A DNA stretch of 64,000 nt from Idiomarina aminovorans (GTDB taxonomy: Bacteria > Pseudomonadota > Gammaproteobacteria > Enterobacterales > Alteromonadaceae): NCBI RefSeq assembly GCF_023155095.1, contig NZ_JAKNDA010000007.1:33715-97714 (forward strand), in the 5' to 3' direction. A program made the translations under genes and the position numbers. The notes under the pieces are model-generated. The model was not told the DNA's origin. It did no database searches and saw only the letters and a list, made by a program, of their open reading frames with translations. Shown here one piece after another: positions 47,379 to 55,181 of this stretch. Position 1 is the stretch's first letter; the number at the start of each line of letters is the position of its first letter.

Positions 47379-48038
47379 TTATTGAGACGCTTTATTACCC
47401 TGCAGATTAACCATCCATACGGCGGCTTCAACCCGGGAGCGCAGCCCCAGTTTCTTCAACAAGTGTTTTACGTGCACTTTAACTGTGCCATCTGAAATAT
47501 CCAGTTCGCGGGCAATGACCTTATTGCTCATACCTTTGGCAATTAAACTTAAAATTTCATGCTCGCGATTGGTCAAGTTACTCAACTGCGAGGTGTCTGA
47601 TTGTGTAGGCTGGCGCAGCGCTGACGCCAGTATTTCGGTAATGGCTTCGCTGAGTACCATTTTGCCGGTAACCGCGCGATGAATTTGTTCAAGCAGCAGT
47701 TCTGGTTCCATGTCTTTTAGCAGGTAGCCGTCAGCACCATTGGTTATTGCTGCAACGACATCATCGTCCGCGTCACTGACTGTGAGCATAATAATGCGGG
47801 AAGTCACGCCTGAGTCACGGAGTCTTTTCAGGGTTTCGATGCCATCCATGCCTTGCATGTTCAAGTCCAGAACAATCAGGTCGGGGTCGTGCTCTTCTGC
47901 TAACAGCAAGGCTTCGGGTCCGTTACTGGCTTCGGCGACAACGATCATGTCATCTTCCATTGCAATGAGCTGCTTGAGTCCTTTGCGCAGCAGTGGGTGA
48001 TCATCCACTAACATAATGCTGGCCGCTTCGGTTGTCAT
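47379..48038 (-). CDS. narL: NarL-type nitrate/nitrite response regulator
   Basis: 219 aa: a receiver with phosphoacceptor Asp in LIVLDLNMQGMDG and Lys in YLLKDMEPE, and a LuxR-type HTH (NLTNREHEILSLIAKGMSNKVIARELDISDGTVKVHVKHLLKKLGL), which carries the NarL/NarP pattern GTVKVHVKHLL. Together with NarX 1.6 kb away it forms a nitrate two-component system. Confidence 0.92.
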   Translation of the reverse strand: MTTEAASIMLVDDHPLLRKGLKQLIAMEDDMIVVAEASNGPEALLLAEEHDPDLIVLDLNMQGMDGIETLKRLRDSGVTSRIIMLTVSDADDDVVAAITNGADGYLLKDMEPELLLEQIHRAVTGKMVLSEAITEILASALRQPTQSDTSQLSNLTNREHEILSLIAKGMSNKVIARELDISDGTVKVHVKHLLKKLGLRSRVEAAVWMVNLQGNKASQ

Positions 48039-48134
48039 CGTTTTCTCCCCGGTAAATTTAACCTGATTAGTTTGACATAGCTTGTGTATAAATTCATCGA
48101 AGACAAGCAGGACTTACACTTTTGAATAAAATTC

Positions 48135-48150
48135 TACCCAGAAATAGGTA
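48135..48150. promoter_or_regulatory. NarL 7-2-7 binding site
   Basis: TACCCAG-AA-ATAGGTA matches TACYYMT-N2-AKRRGTA at 13 of 14 positions. It lies between divergent narL and the narK-like gene. A further TACCC heptamer-like sequence is at 48157-48163. Confidence 0.65.
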
Positions 48151-48259
48151 ATGGTTTACCCAATAATAAACCTAAAAGTAACTCTTGATGTGAGTTGTAT
48201 CGAGACGGCCGTAGTTGCACAGTCTCTGGTCTTTGAATATAACCACGAGTGGCAACTTT

Positions 48260-49591
48260 ATGAATAAAGCTTCCGTTGCTAATACATTGAGCAATTTACG
48301 TGAGTGGTTTGGGTCTTACGTGTTTTTTCGCGGGTTAACGCTTAGCGTACTAGTGCTTGGTGTGACGTTCTGGGGAAGCTGGAGTGTCATCGTTGTGTTG
48401 TTGGCCAAATCCAATAGTGATCTAACCGCCACTCAGCTGTTTTTGTTGGTTGCCATAGCCGGTGCCAGCGGTGCAATATCGAAGCTTGTAGGTGCATTGC
48501 TTGCCAATATTCTGGGGCGGTGGATGCCTGCGTTGGTAGCAACCTTAATGTCATTGGTCTGTATTAACAGCTTCACGCAATTTTCAGCGATTCAGGTGAC
48601 TTATCCAGTATTGATTGTCCTGGCAGCCCTGTCAGGTATTGGCTGTATGATGTTTACTCCGGCATTCGATTTAACTCGCCAGCCTAAGCTTATGATTTCG
48701 CTGCCATTATCTATGAACCTGGTTGTTGGTATGATGATATTTTCTTTGTTTCTGACTCAGTTGATTGTCCCTTTAGTGGCTACCTGGCAACTATCGGCAA
48801 TGGATTCCGCACTGATACTTGAGCAAAGTAGCGGGCATTTTTTCTCTCGCATTGAAGCGGGTCGTCCTATTCTGCTAAATAATTTTAGTTTTGTCTGGGC
48901 TATTTTATTTTGCATAGCTGCAATTTTCAGTGGTGTAGCTGCTTTGTCCGCAAACCAAAAACAATTATTACCCAAAGTCACTATCAGTCAGTTACTGACT
49001 CATAATGGGCATGCTTGGTACTGCAGTATTTTATACAATATGACTTTTGGTAGCTTTATTGGTTTTACCATGGCGTTGCCGCTGGTGCTGGAATTTATTT
49101 TTGGCTATAGCACATTAACTCTGGTGTGGATGGGGTCTTTTATTGCACTTTTAGCGAGGCCTTTCGGACAATGGTTGGCGAAAGTTTTTGGCGGTGCTCT
49201 GGTGACACAACTGAGTTTACTGTTAATGATGATATTTGCTGCTATGGCAGGTCGTTATCTGTATTTTGCGCAACATGGCGTTACTGAGCTTTATTTTGAA
49301 CCTTTTTTCATCAGCATGTTAGGTTTAATTTTCACCAGTGCCTTGGGTAATGGCTCGGTGGTTGTCAGTATGAAAAAGATTTTCCCCCGAACTTATACGC
49401 ACAGAATATTAACCTGGGCGGGAATCATCGCTATGCTAGGAGCCGTTTATTTACTGCTACGTTTTGCCTGGGCTCTGCAGTCTCAAAATATGGATACCGT
49501 TTATATCGACTTTATTATTTTTTATGTCATCGGGTTATTATTAAATGGCTTTATCTATTTACGCCGGCGTGGGCAGTGTTACAACCCGTAA
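48260..49591 (+). CDS. NarK-like MFS transporter with degenerate nitrate signature
   Basis: 443 aa with about twelve TM segments. NarK/NNP relationship is seen in the TM7 region (MTFGSFIGFTMALPLVLEF) and GSFIALLARPFGQWLAKVFGG, which keeps the second substrate Arg. The first Arg position appears as Lys (GAISKLVGALLA), and the Gly/Asn-rich nitrate signature in TM5 is lost (MISLPLSMNLVVGMMIF). ATG 48260 is preferred to TTG 48215. Located between narL and narX with a NarL site upstream; it could be a nitrate/nitrite carrier of altered specificity. Confidence 0.75.
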   Translation: MNKASVANTLSNLREWFGSYVFFRGLTLSVLVLGVTFWGSWSVIVVLLAKSNSDLTATQLFLLVAIAGASGAISKLVGALLANILGRWMPALVATLMSLVCINSFTQFSAIQVTYPVLIVLAALSGIGCMMFTPAFDLTRQPKLMISLPLSMNLVVGMMIFSLFLTQLIVPLVATWQLSAMDSALILEQSSGHFFSRIEAGRPILLNNFSFVWAILFCIAAIFSGVAALSANQKQLLPKVTISQLLTHNGHAWYCSILYNMTFGSFIGFTMALPLVLEFIFGYSTLTLVWMGSFIALLARPFGQWLAKVFGGALVTQLSLLLMMIFAAMAGRYLYFAQHGVTELYFEPFFISMLGLIFTSALGNGSVVVSMKKIFPRTYTHRILTWAGIIAMLGAVYLLLRFAWALQSQNMDTVYIDFIIFYVIGLLLNGFIYLRRRGQCYNP

Positions 49592-49605
49592 CTCAGTGCA
49601 ATGAG

Positions 49606-51414
49606 CTACTGCAATAAATAGTCCGGCGTAAAGGTGAACCGAACCTCGGTACCGCCACTTTCTATTCGTGAAATATGGATGTCACCATCCAGGTTACGGC
49701 TGCGCTCTTGCATAATCGCTAATCCATAATGGTTCACTTTTTCAGCATTCTCAGGTAAACCAATGCCATCATCAGTGATTTTAAGTTCTATGTCCTGTCC
49801 GCTGGGTTGCGACAGACTAATAGAGACTTGGCTCCCTTTACTGTGATTAACTGCATTTTGGCTCGCTTCCCGAATAATCTGCAGTAGATGAATTTCTTCA
49901 TGTGGTACCAGCGGAACATTATTTAGACGATAATCCAGTTGAACGGTCATATTACTTTGCTCGGTTAACTGTTTAACCGTTGTCTGCAATGCACTGTAAA
50001 GGCCTGAACCATCAACTTTTAAGCGGAAGGTTGTGAGCAGTTCCCGTAACTGACGATAGGCGGAATTCAAACCTTCTTTCAGTTCATTGCTGACATCGTC
50101 AATAGTCGCCCGGTCGTTTTTTTCAATACCCTTGTGTAAACGAGTCACCTGTATTTTTAAGTAAGACAAAGCTTGTGCCAGTGAATCGTGCAGTTCACGG
50201 GCAATAACCGTGCGCTCGTGCATTAACGCCAGTCGTCGCACCTGTTCTTCTTCCGATTTAAGACTCTGCGACAGCGCGAGTTGATCAGCCGTAGAGCTCA
50301 TAAGCTGCTGTTGCCAGGGCGACAGGGGCTGTTCCTGCTCGCAGCGGACAATTAATACACCGTAGTTTTGATCGTCCCTTTTTAGAACAAAGCGATAGAC
50401 CAGTTTGCCATCTATAACAGAAGCACCAGGCCCTGCTTTAATGCAGGTTGCACAGTCTCCTGCTTCGCAGGGTTCATGCGAATTCGGTCGTGGTTGCAGT
50501 TGCAAAAACGGTCTGCTGCCTTCCTCAGTCAGCAGGCACAATTCAATATCACCGACTTCGCCAACCTCATACAGCTTTTCGATAACGGCCTGATAATTAT
50601 TGTAGTCGTAACTGTGCACGATAATGGAACGGGCGGTATCGTACAAAAAGGACAAGACTTTATTTTTACGCGATAACTCCTGAGTTTGCTGTTCTACCCG
50701 CCGTTCAAGGCCGCCGTAAAAGTAACTGACCGTTTCTGACATTTTATTCAGGGTGCGGGACAGTTGACCTATCTCGTCGTCATTATCAATTTTTGACTTC
50801 GCGGTGAAATCACCCTGACCTAAACGTTTGGACACGGCTAATAAGTGTCTCAGTGGTTGATTGACCTTTTGTTTTAGTACGGTGAGTAAAAAGAAAAATA
50901 TGGCAACAATAAAAAAGGATGCTAAAGCCAGAGAGCTTCGAACGAATTCCATGCGTTGCTCGGAGAGTCGTTGTAACTGACCAACCAGAGTATCTAACTG
51001 ATCAACATAGTTGTCTATTGCATGACTCTGCTGTTGTGAAAAACCAACAAAGTCACGTTCGGTTATTGTTGAACGGATACGCTGCCATTCAGCCTGAGCA
51101 TCTTCAGCGAGTTGTTTAACACTGCCGTTGGCTTTTATAAAGTGGCTGTTAAGCAGAGGTTGTTGCCAGAGAGCTTCTATTTCTTGTACGGTTTTGCTTG
51201 TTTCAGTACTTTTACCGGTGGATAGCTGTGACGCAAGTTCATAAGCTTTCATTCGATGTGAACCGGCAACGTTAATTAATTCAGCGTCCTGCTCTGATTT
51301 TTCTAAAAGCCAGAATGCGGATAAAGAGGAGGCGCTGGCAACAATCACGATAAGCGCAAGCGATACTCTGAAGACATTAATAATAGAAGCGTTGCGTATC
51401 ATTCCGGGTGACAT
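49606..51414 (-). CDS. narX: NarX-type nitrate/nitrite sensor kinase
   Basis: 602 aa: TM1 (~14-32), a periplasmic four-helix PilJ/NarX-type sensor with a P-box-like INVAGSHRMKAYELASQ, TM2 (~162-182), HAMP (~183-235), a central GAF-like module with Cys cluster HEPCEAGDCATC, and a HisKA_3 domain with ERTVIARELHDSLAQALSYLK (phosphorylatable His) plus HATPase (REASQNAVNHSKG, DDGIGLP). Partner of NarL. Confidence 0.92.
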   Translation of the reverse strand: MSPGMIRNASIINVFRVSLALIVIVASASSLSAFWLLEKSEQDAELINVAGSHRMKAYELASQLSTGKSTETSKTVQEIEALWQQPLLNSHFIKANGSVKQLAEDAQAEWQRIRSTITERDFVGFSQQQSHAIDNYVDQLDTLVGQLQRLSEQRMEFVRSSLALASFFIVAIFFFLLTVLKQKVNQPLRHLLAVSKRLGQGDFTAKSKIDNDDEIGQLSRTLNKMSETVSYFYGGLERRVEQQTQELSRKNKVLSFLYDTARSIIVHSYDYNNYQAVIEKLYEVGEVGDIELCLLTEEGSRPFLQLQPRPNSHEPCEAGDCATCIKAGPGASVIDGKLVYRFVLKRDDQNYGVLIVRCEQEQPLSPWQQQLMSSTADQLALSQSLKSEEEQVRRLALMHERTVIARELHDSLAQALSYLKIQVTRLHKGIEKNDRATIDDVSNELKEGLNSAYRQLRELLTTFRLKVDGSGLYSALQTTVKQLTEQSNMTVQLDYRLNNVPLVPHEEIHLLQIIREASQNAVNHSKGSQVSISLSQPSGQDIELKITDDGIGLPENAEKVNHYGLAIMQERSRNLDGDIHISRIESGGTEVRFTFTPDYLLQ

Positions 51415-51505
51415 CCAGGTAAAAGTTCCGGTATATGATATAGCATTTCGAAAGAGGGGAACATCGGCCGAAGTAAGCTAAGGAGAAGTGGCACAAAATG
51501 CTTAC

Positions 51506-51530
51506 AGAGAGGGATTGATTTTCCCTCTTT
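51506..51530 (+). other. Stem-loop in the narX-nhaD intergenic region
   Basis: AGAGAGGGA and TCCCTCTTT form a 9-base stem with one G·U and a 7-base loop, 149 bases before nhaD. No gene ends here on the plus strand, so it could be part of an nhaD leader rather than a terminator. It matches no riboswitch I recognise. Confidence 0.3.
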
Positions 51531-51678
51531 CTATGGCTCTCAGAATTCAACTTTCGTGGTAATCTCCGCGCCAAAATTCCTGCAGGAATAATCAAACACT
51601 TTTAACCCTTCACTACTAACCCGCAAGGAGAGTTGGTGCAGTTTATTCATTGAGTATGAGCTGCGCTGAAAAAACGCT

Positions 51679-53112
51679 ATGAAAAAATTGCTGTTTACCG
51701 TTATTTCGCTGTTGTTTTCGGTACCAGTACTGGCTGCGGAACCCTCTGCTGACCGTATCGATCTGACCTCCTCGACCGTTGGCTACGCGGCCATCGTCAT
51801 TTTTATTCTCGCTTATATTTTAGTGATGGGTGAAGAAAAACTCCACATGCGCAAGTCCAAGCCGGTGTTGGTTGCGGCGGGAATTATCTGGATACTCATA
51901 GGCTTTGTTTACAGTGGCGAAAACGCGGCACTGGCGGAGGAAGCGTTTCGCGAGAATTTGTTAAAATTTGCAGAGTTGATGTTGTTTTTGCTGGTAGCCA
52001 TGACCTACATCAATGCTCTGGAAGAGCGGCGTTTATTCGATGCGCTCAGCGCGTGGCTGCTCAAAAAAGGCTTCACTTTCCGGAAACTATTTTGGATAAC
52101 CGGTCTTTTAGCGTTTTTTATTTCACCCATTGCGGATAACCTGACGACGGCCCTGTTGATGTCGGCTGTGGTCATGAAAGTGGCTGAGGGCAATACCAAG
52201 TTCATTGCGCTTTGCTGCTCAAGCATTGTTGTTGCGGTTAATGCGGCCGGTGCCTTTAGCCCCTTTGGGGATATTACAACACTGATGGTGTGGCAGTCCG
52301 GCAAAGTCGATTTTATTGAGTTCCTGCAGTTGTTTTTACCGGCGTTGGTTAATTTCCTTATCCCGGCCATTATCATGAGCTTCTTTATTGAGAACAAAAG
52401 CCCGACAACACTGCATACTGAGGTAGAACTTAAACGCGGCGCTTTGCGCATTACGTTCTTGTTCTTATTGACCGTTGCAACAGCCGTTGCATGCCATATC
52501 TGGCTGGAATTACCGCCGGTGTTGGGCATGATGATGGGCCTGGGTTACTTACAGTTTTTCGGTTACTTCCTGCGTATGACCTTACCGGGCTCACTGGCTC
52601 GCAAACGAGCCATGGCTGAACGCGAAGGTGATCAAAAGCGCCTGAAGCAACTGGGTGGTGTTGTGCCATTTGATGTTTTCAGCCGGGTGTCGCGCGCAGA
52701 ATGGGATACGTTACTGTTTTTTTACGGAATCGTTCTGTGTGTGGGCGGTTTAGGCTTTATGGGGTATCTGGGCTTACTGTCTCATTCATTGTATGGCAAC
52801 TTAGACCCTACCATAGCCAATAGTATTCTCGGTGTTATCTCCGCTATTGTGGATAACATTCCGGTCATGTTTGCGGTGCTCTCAATGGACCCTGACATGT
52901 CCACAGGACACTGGTTATTGATAACACTGGCCTGTTGTACCGGTGGTAGTTTGTTATCAATGGGTTCAGCATCAGGCGTGGCGTTAATGGGGCAAGCCCG
53001 AGGTTATTACACCTTTATCTCTCACCTGAAATGGGCACCAGTAATTGCAATAGGTTACGCAGCAAGCATACTGCTCCACCTCTGGCTAAACAAAGCTACC
53101 TTCCTCAGCTAG
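51679..53112 (+). CDS. nhaD: NhaD-type Na+/H+ antiporter
   Basis: 477 aa with a leader-like first hydrophobic segment (MKKLLFTVISLLFSVPVLAAE) and about twelve further TM segments. NhaD landmarks include FISPIADNLTTALLMSAVVMKV, NAAGAFSPFGDITTLMVWQ and GVISAIVDNIPVMFAVLSMDP, with the Asp/Asn pairs of the ion-transporter superfamily. It exports Na+/Li+ in exchange for protons, fitting a halophilic marine host. Confidence 0.94.
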   Translation: MKKLLFTVISLLFSVPVLAAEPSADRIDLTSSTVGYAAIVIFILAYILVMGEEKLHMRKSKPVLVAAGIIWILIGFVYSGENAALAEEAFRENLLKFAELMLFLLVAMTYINALEERRLFDALSAWLLKKGFTFRKLFWITGLLAFFISPIADNLTTALLMSAVVMKVAEGNTKFIALCCSSIVVAVNAAGAFSPFGDITTLMVWQSGKVDFIEFLQLFLPALVNFLIPAIIMSFFIENKSPTTLHTEVELKRGALRITFLFLLTVATAVACHIWLELPPVLGMMMGLGYLQFFGYFLRMTLPGSLARKRAMAEREGDQKRLKQLGGVVPFDVFSRVSRAEWDTLLFFYGIVLCVGGLGFMGYLGLLSHSLYGNLDPTIANSILGVISAIVDNIPVMFAVLSMDPDMSTGHWLLITLACCTGGSLLSMGSASGVALMGQARGYYTFISHLKWAPVIAIGYAASILLHLWLNKATFLS

Positions 53113-53153
53113 GGGGGAAGAATGGAAAGGCTTTCTCGGAAAAGGCCTGTTGT

Positions 53154-53227
53154 GCTCAGAGAGACGCCGTGAACCCATCCCTGGGGGCTTGGGTGGCGCC
53201 GTCCCTGGCGCCACACACTCTCTGAGC
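53154..53227. repeat. REP-like palindromic element left of the accessory locus
   Basis: An outer 10-base stem (GCTCAGAGAG 53154-53163 with CTCTCTGAGC 53218-53227) encloses CGCC...GGCG and ACCCA...TGGGT pairings and an inner GGCGCC-GTCCCT-GGCGCC hairpin. The GC-rich, multi-hairpin structure after a stop codon resembles gammaproteobacterial REP/BIME elements. Only one copy is in the window. Confidence 0.6.
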
Positions 53228-53318
53228 CGGAAACCTTAACCACTCGACGTCCTTTCCCTTGGTTTGAAACCTTTGATGGCTTAGCTTATATTGGTTGCAA
53301 GGAAGCAATTCATTATTC

Positions 53319-55169
53319 ATGGAAGTTGTCGTGGCAGTATTTCAGCTTAATCACCCCAGCAGCATTTTGAGCCTTGAAGTAGCTCAAGTATGGCACCTAC
53401 TCATTGATGAAACTGGCTCTCAGTTTAGTGCAAAGGCACGAGATTTACCTGAGTCCAGTCATGAAGTTGGCAAAGTTGTTGGTTTGCTTCTTCCTGAACA
53501 GAAGAAATTGCCGCAACTACCTAAAGTGTTTCACGCAACTCAAAGTGATCCCGCTACTGTGCATCATATTGTTAGTAACTTAATACAGCATCGGGTAGGA
53601 ATTATTGGTGCGACCGTAAAAAATGAGGAGCTAGAGGGTTACGGCTGGATTAATACGGTTGAACTACTAACTCGCTGGATTCTTACTTTATTGCCTGCCT
53701 CTGGAAAAGCCGTGACTGTTAAAGTTTTTATCGAGCAACGAGCGCCATATTCGGCAGGTACGGACATGAGGGCTTTAGCTGAAACACTACAAAATGAGAT
53801 GCGTTTATTATCCCCCAAGCGCTTGGGTCAACTCAATCTTAGGTTAGAAGTAATTGATAAAGCTGGTCATCTTTATAATGGTTACGTTGACAGTCTTGCT
53901 TATCTATGGGGAAGTCCTAAGCTTATTAATAAACGTTTTCTTGAATCTTCGGGGTTGAATGAGCAATGCCTGATAGAGGACGACTCTCACCGTATAGAGA
54001 GATTATTTTTAGCACTTAACCATCGACAAAAGCTAGAACCTGAAGATTGGTATGCAATGTCTGGTATCGAGCCGAAAACAATACGAGATACAGCACTGTC
54101 CGAGAGTTTACAAACACTTGGAGAGTACTGCAAAGAAGATTACTCCCGCTGGCTCCAGTATCTAGTTTATAGCCAGCAACAACAGCAACAGAAAAGCTAT
54201 CATCCATACGAACTATATTATGCGTGTCAATGGTTAGCCCGTCATGCTCCAGCTGACTTGCCACCTCTTCAGAGACTCCAATTGTTGAGTATTCAGCTTT
54301 CGGCCTCAAACCACATGGGCAAGGTGGCTAAAAATATTGCCAAAAAAGCAGAAACACTCGCTGACCAGCTACTCGACGAAGACGCTCAACTCTGCTGTGA
54401 AGTGGCTCTGCGAATTATCGTTACCTATTGCAACGCTTTTGAGTTCGGAACAGCTAAGTTGGTTGCCGAGCAATGGCTTAGATTACCGAAAATAGTTCTT
54501 GGTAAAGAAAATTATGCCAAATTACTGTCAAGTGCCGGCCAGGTTTATGCCTTCTTGGGTGACCTGCAAGCTGAAGCATATTTTGAGGAAAGCTTGAGTG
54601 AGTTTGCTGAACTAAAAGATCTAAAACAAGCGCAAAAACAATGCCAACAAACACGGCATTATCAAGCTCTTTGGCTAATGGATAGTGACAATGACATTGA
54701 GGTAGCTAACAAAGCACTTTCTCAAGCCTTAGCGACGGAGTCAGTAGCTAGTTTGCGTAATTTAGCTGTTAGCTTGGCTCGTGGCGAAATAAACGACCGC
54801 TTTACCCATTATTTATTGCTACGCGCTTGTATCAAAATCCCAAATAGTCTAGCTAGTGTTGCAAGGGCTTATTGGTCGCAGAAATCTAGTTGGCAAAAGG
54901 GGCTGGGTCACCCGTGGGCACTGATTAACTTTTATAGAGCGTTAATTTTATGGCAATCACCACTGCAAAAGTCTACAGACGAGGCAATAGAGTGGGCGAC
55001 TGAAGCTGTCGGTATAGCTCAGCAACAAGCGCAAGGTTCGACTCTAATGACCATTTCGGAGCATATCAGTTTGGTGCGAGACAAAATGCAGTGTGCGACA
55101 CCACAGTCTTATACTGTTGAGCAGATTATGCGTGAAGTAAGCGCTAGTTTGCCCTTTGCATTTCACTAG
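53319..55169 (+). CDS. Accessory system protein A: RNase H-like/DUF3800-resembling N-terminus with helical repeat C-terminus
   Basis: 616 aa, family not firmly recognised. Residues ~20-210 resemble DUF3800-type RNase H-fold nucleases: acidic residues in WHLLIDETGSQFS (~28), VKVFIEQR (~136) and GYVDSLAYLWG (~188). Residues ~300-600 are helix-rich with TPR-like repeats (AGQVYAFLGDLQAEAYFEES; alanine-rich pairs) and a QQQQQQ run near 290. ATG 53319 has GGAAG upstream; TTG 53295 is another frame opening. First gene of the six-gene run, 12 bases before the next. Nuclease activity is a weak inference. Confidence 0.7.
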   Translation: MEVVVAVFQLNHPSSILSLEVAQVWHLLIDETGSQFSAKARDLPESSHEVGKVVGLLLPEQKKLPQLPKVFHATQSDPATVHHIVSNLIQHRVGIIGATVKNEELEGYGWINTVELLTRWILTLLPASGKAVTVKVFIEQRAPYSAGTDMRALAETLQNEMRLLSPKRLGQLNLRLEVIDKAGHLYNGYVDSLAYLWGSPKLINKRFLESSGLNEQCLIEDDSHRIERLFLALNHRQKLEPEDWYAMSGIEPKTIRDTALSESLQTLGEYCKEDYSRWLQYLVYSQQQQQQKSYHPYELYYACQWLARHAPADLPPLQRLQLLSIQLSASNHMGKVAKNIAKKAETLADQLLDEDAQLCCEVALRIIVTYCNAFEFGTAKLVAEQWLRLPKIVLGKENYAKLLSSAGQVYAFLGDLQAEAYFEESLSEFAELKDLKQAQKQCQQTRHYQALWLMDSDNDIEVANKALSQALATESVASLRNLAVSLARGEINDRFTHYLLLRACIKIPNSLASVARAYWSQKSSWQKGLGHPWALINFYRALILWQSPLQKSTDEAIEWATEAVGIAQQQAQGSTLMTISEHISLVRDKMQCATPQSYTVEQIMREVSASLPFAFH

Positions 55170-55181
55170 TAGGGAAAACCG

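Noticed and set aside
52005..52529. Long open frame (174 codons) on the minus strand
   Set aside because: It lies wholly within nhaD, has biased low-complexity composition and no family resemblance; a shadow of the real gene.
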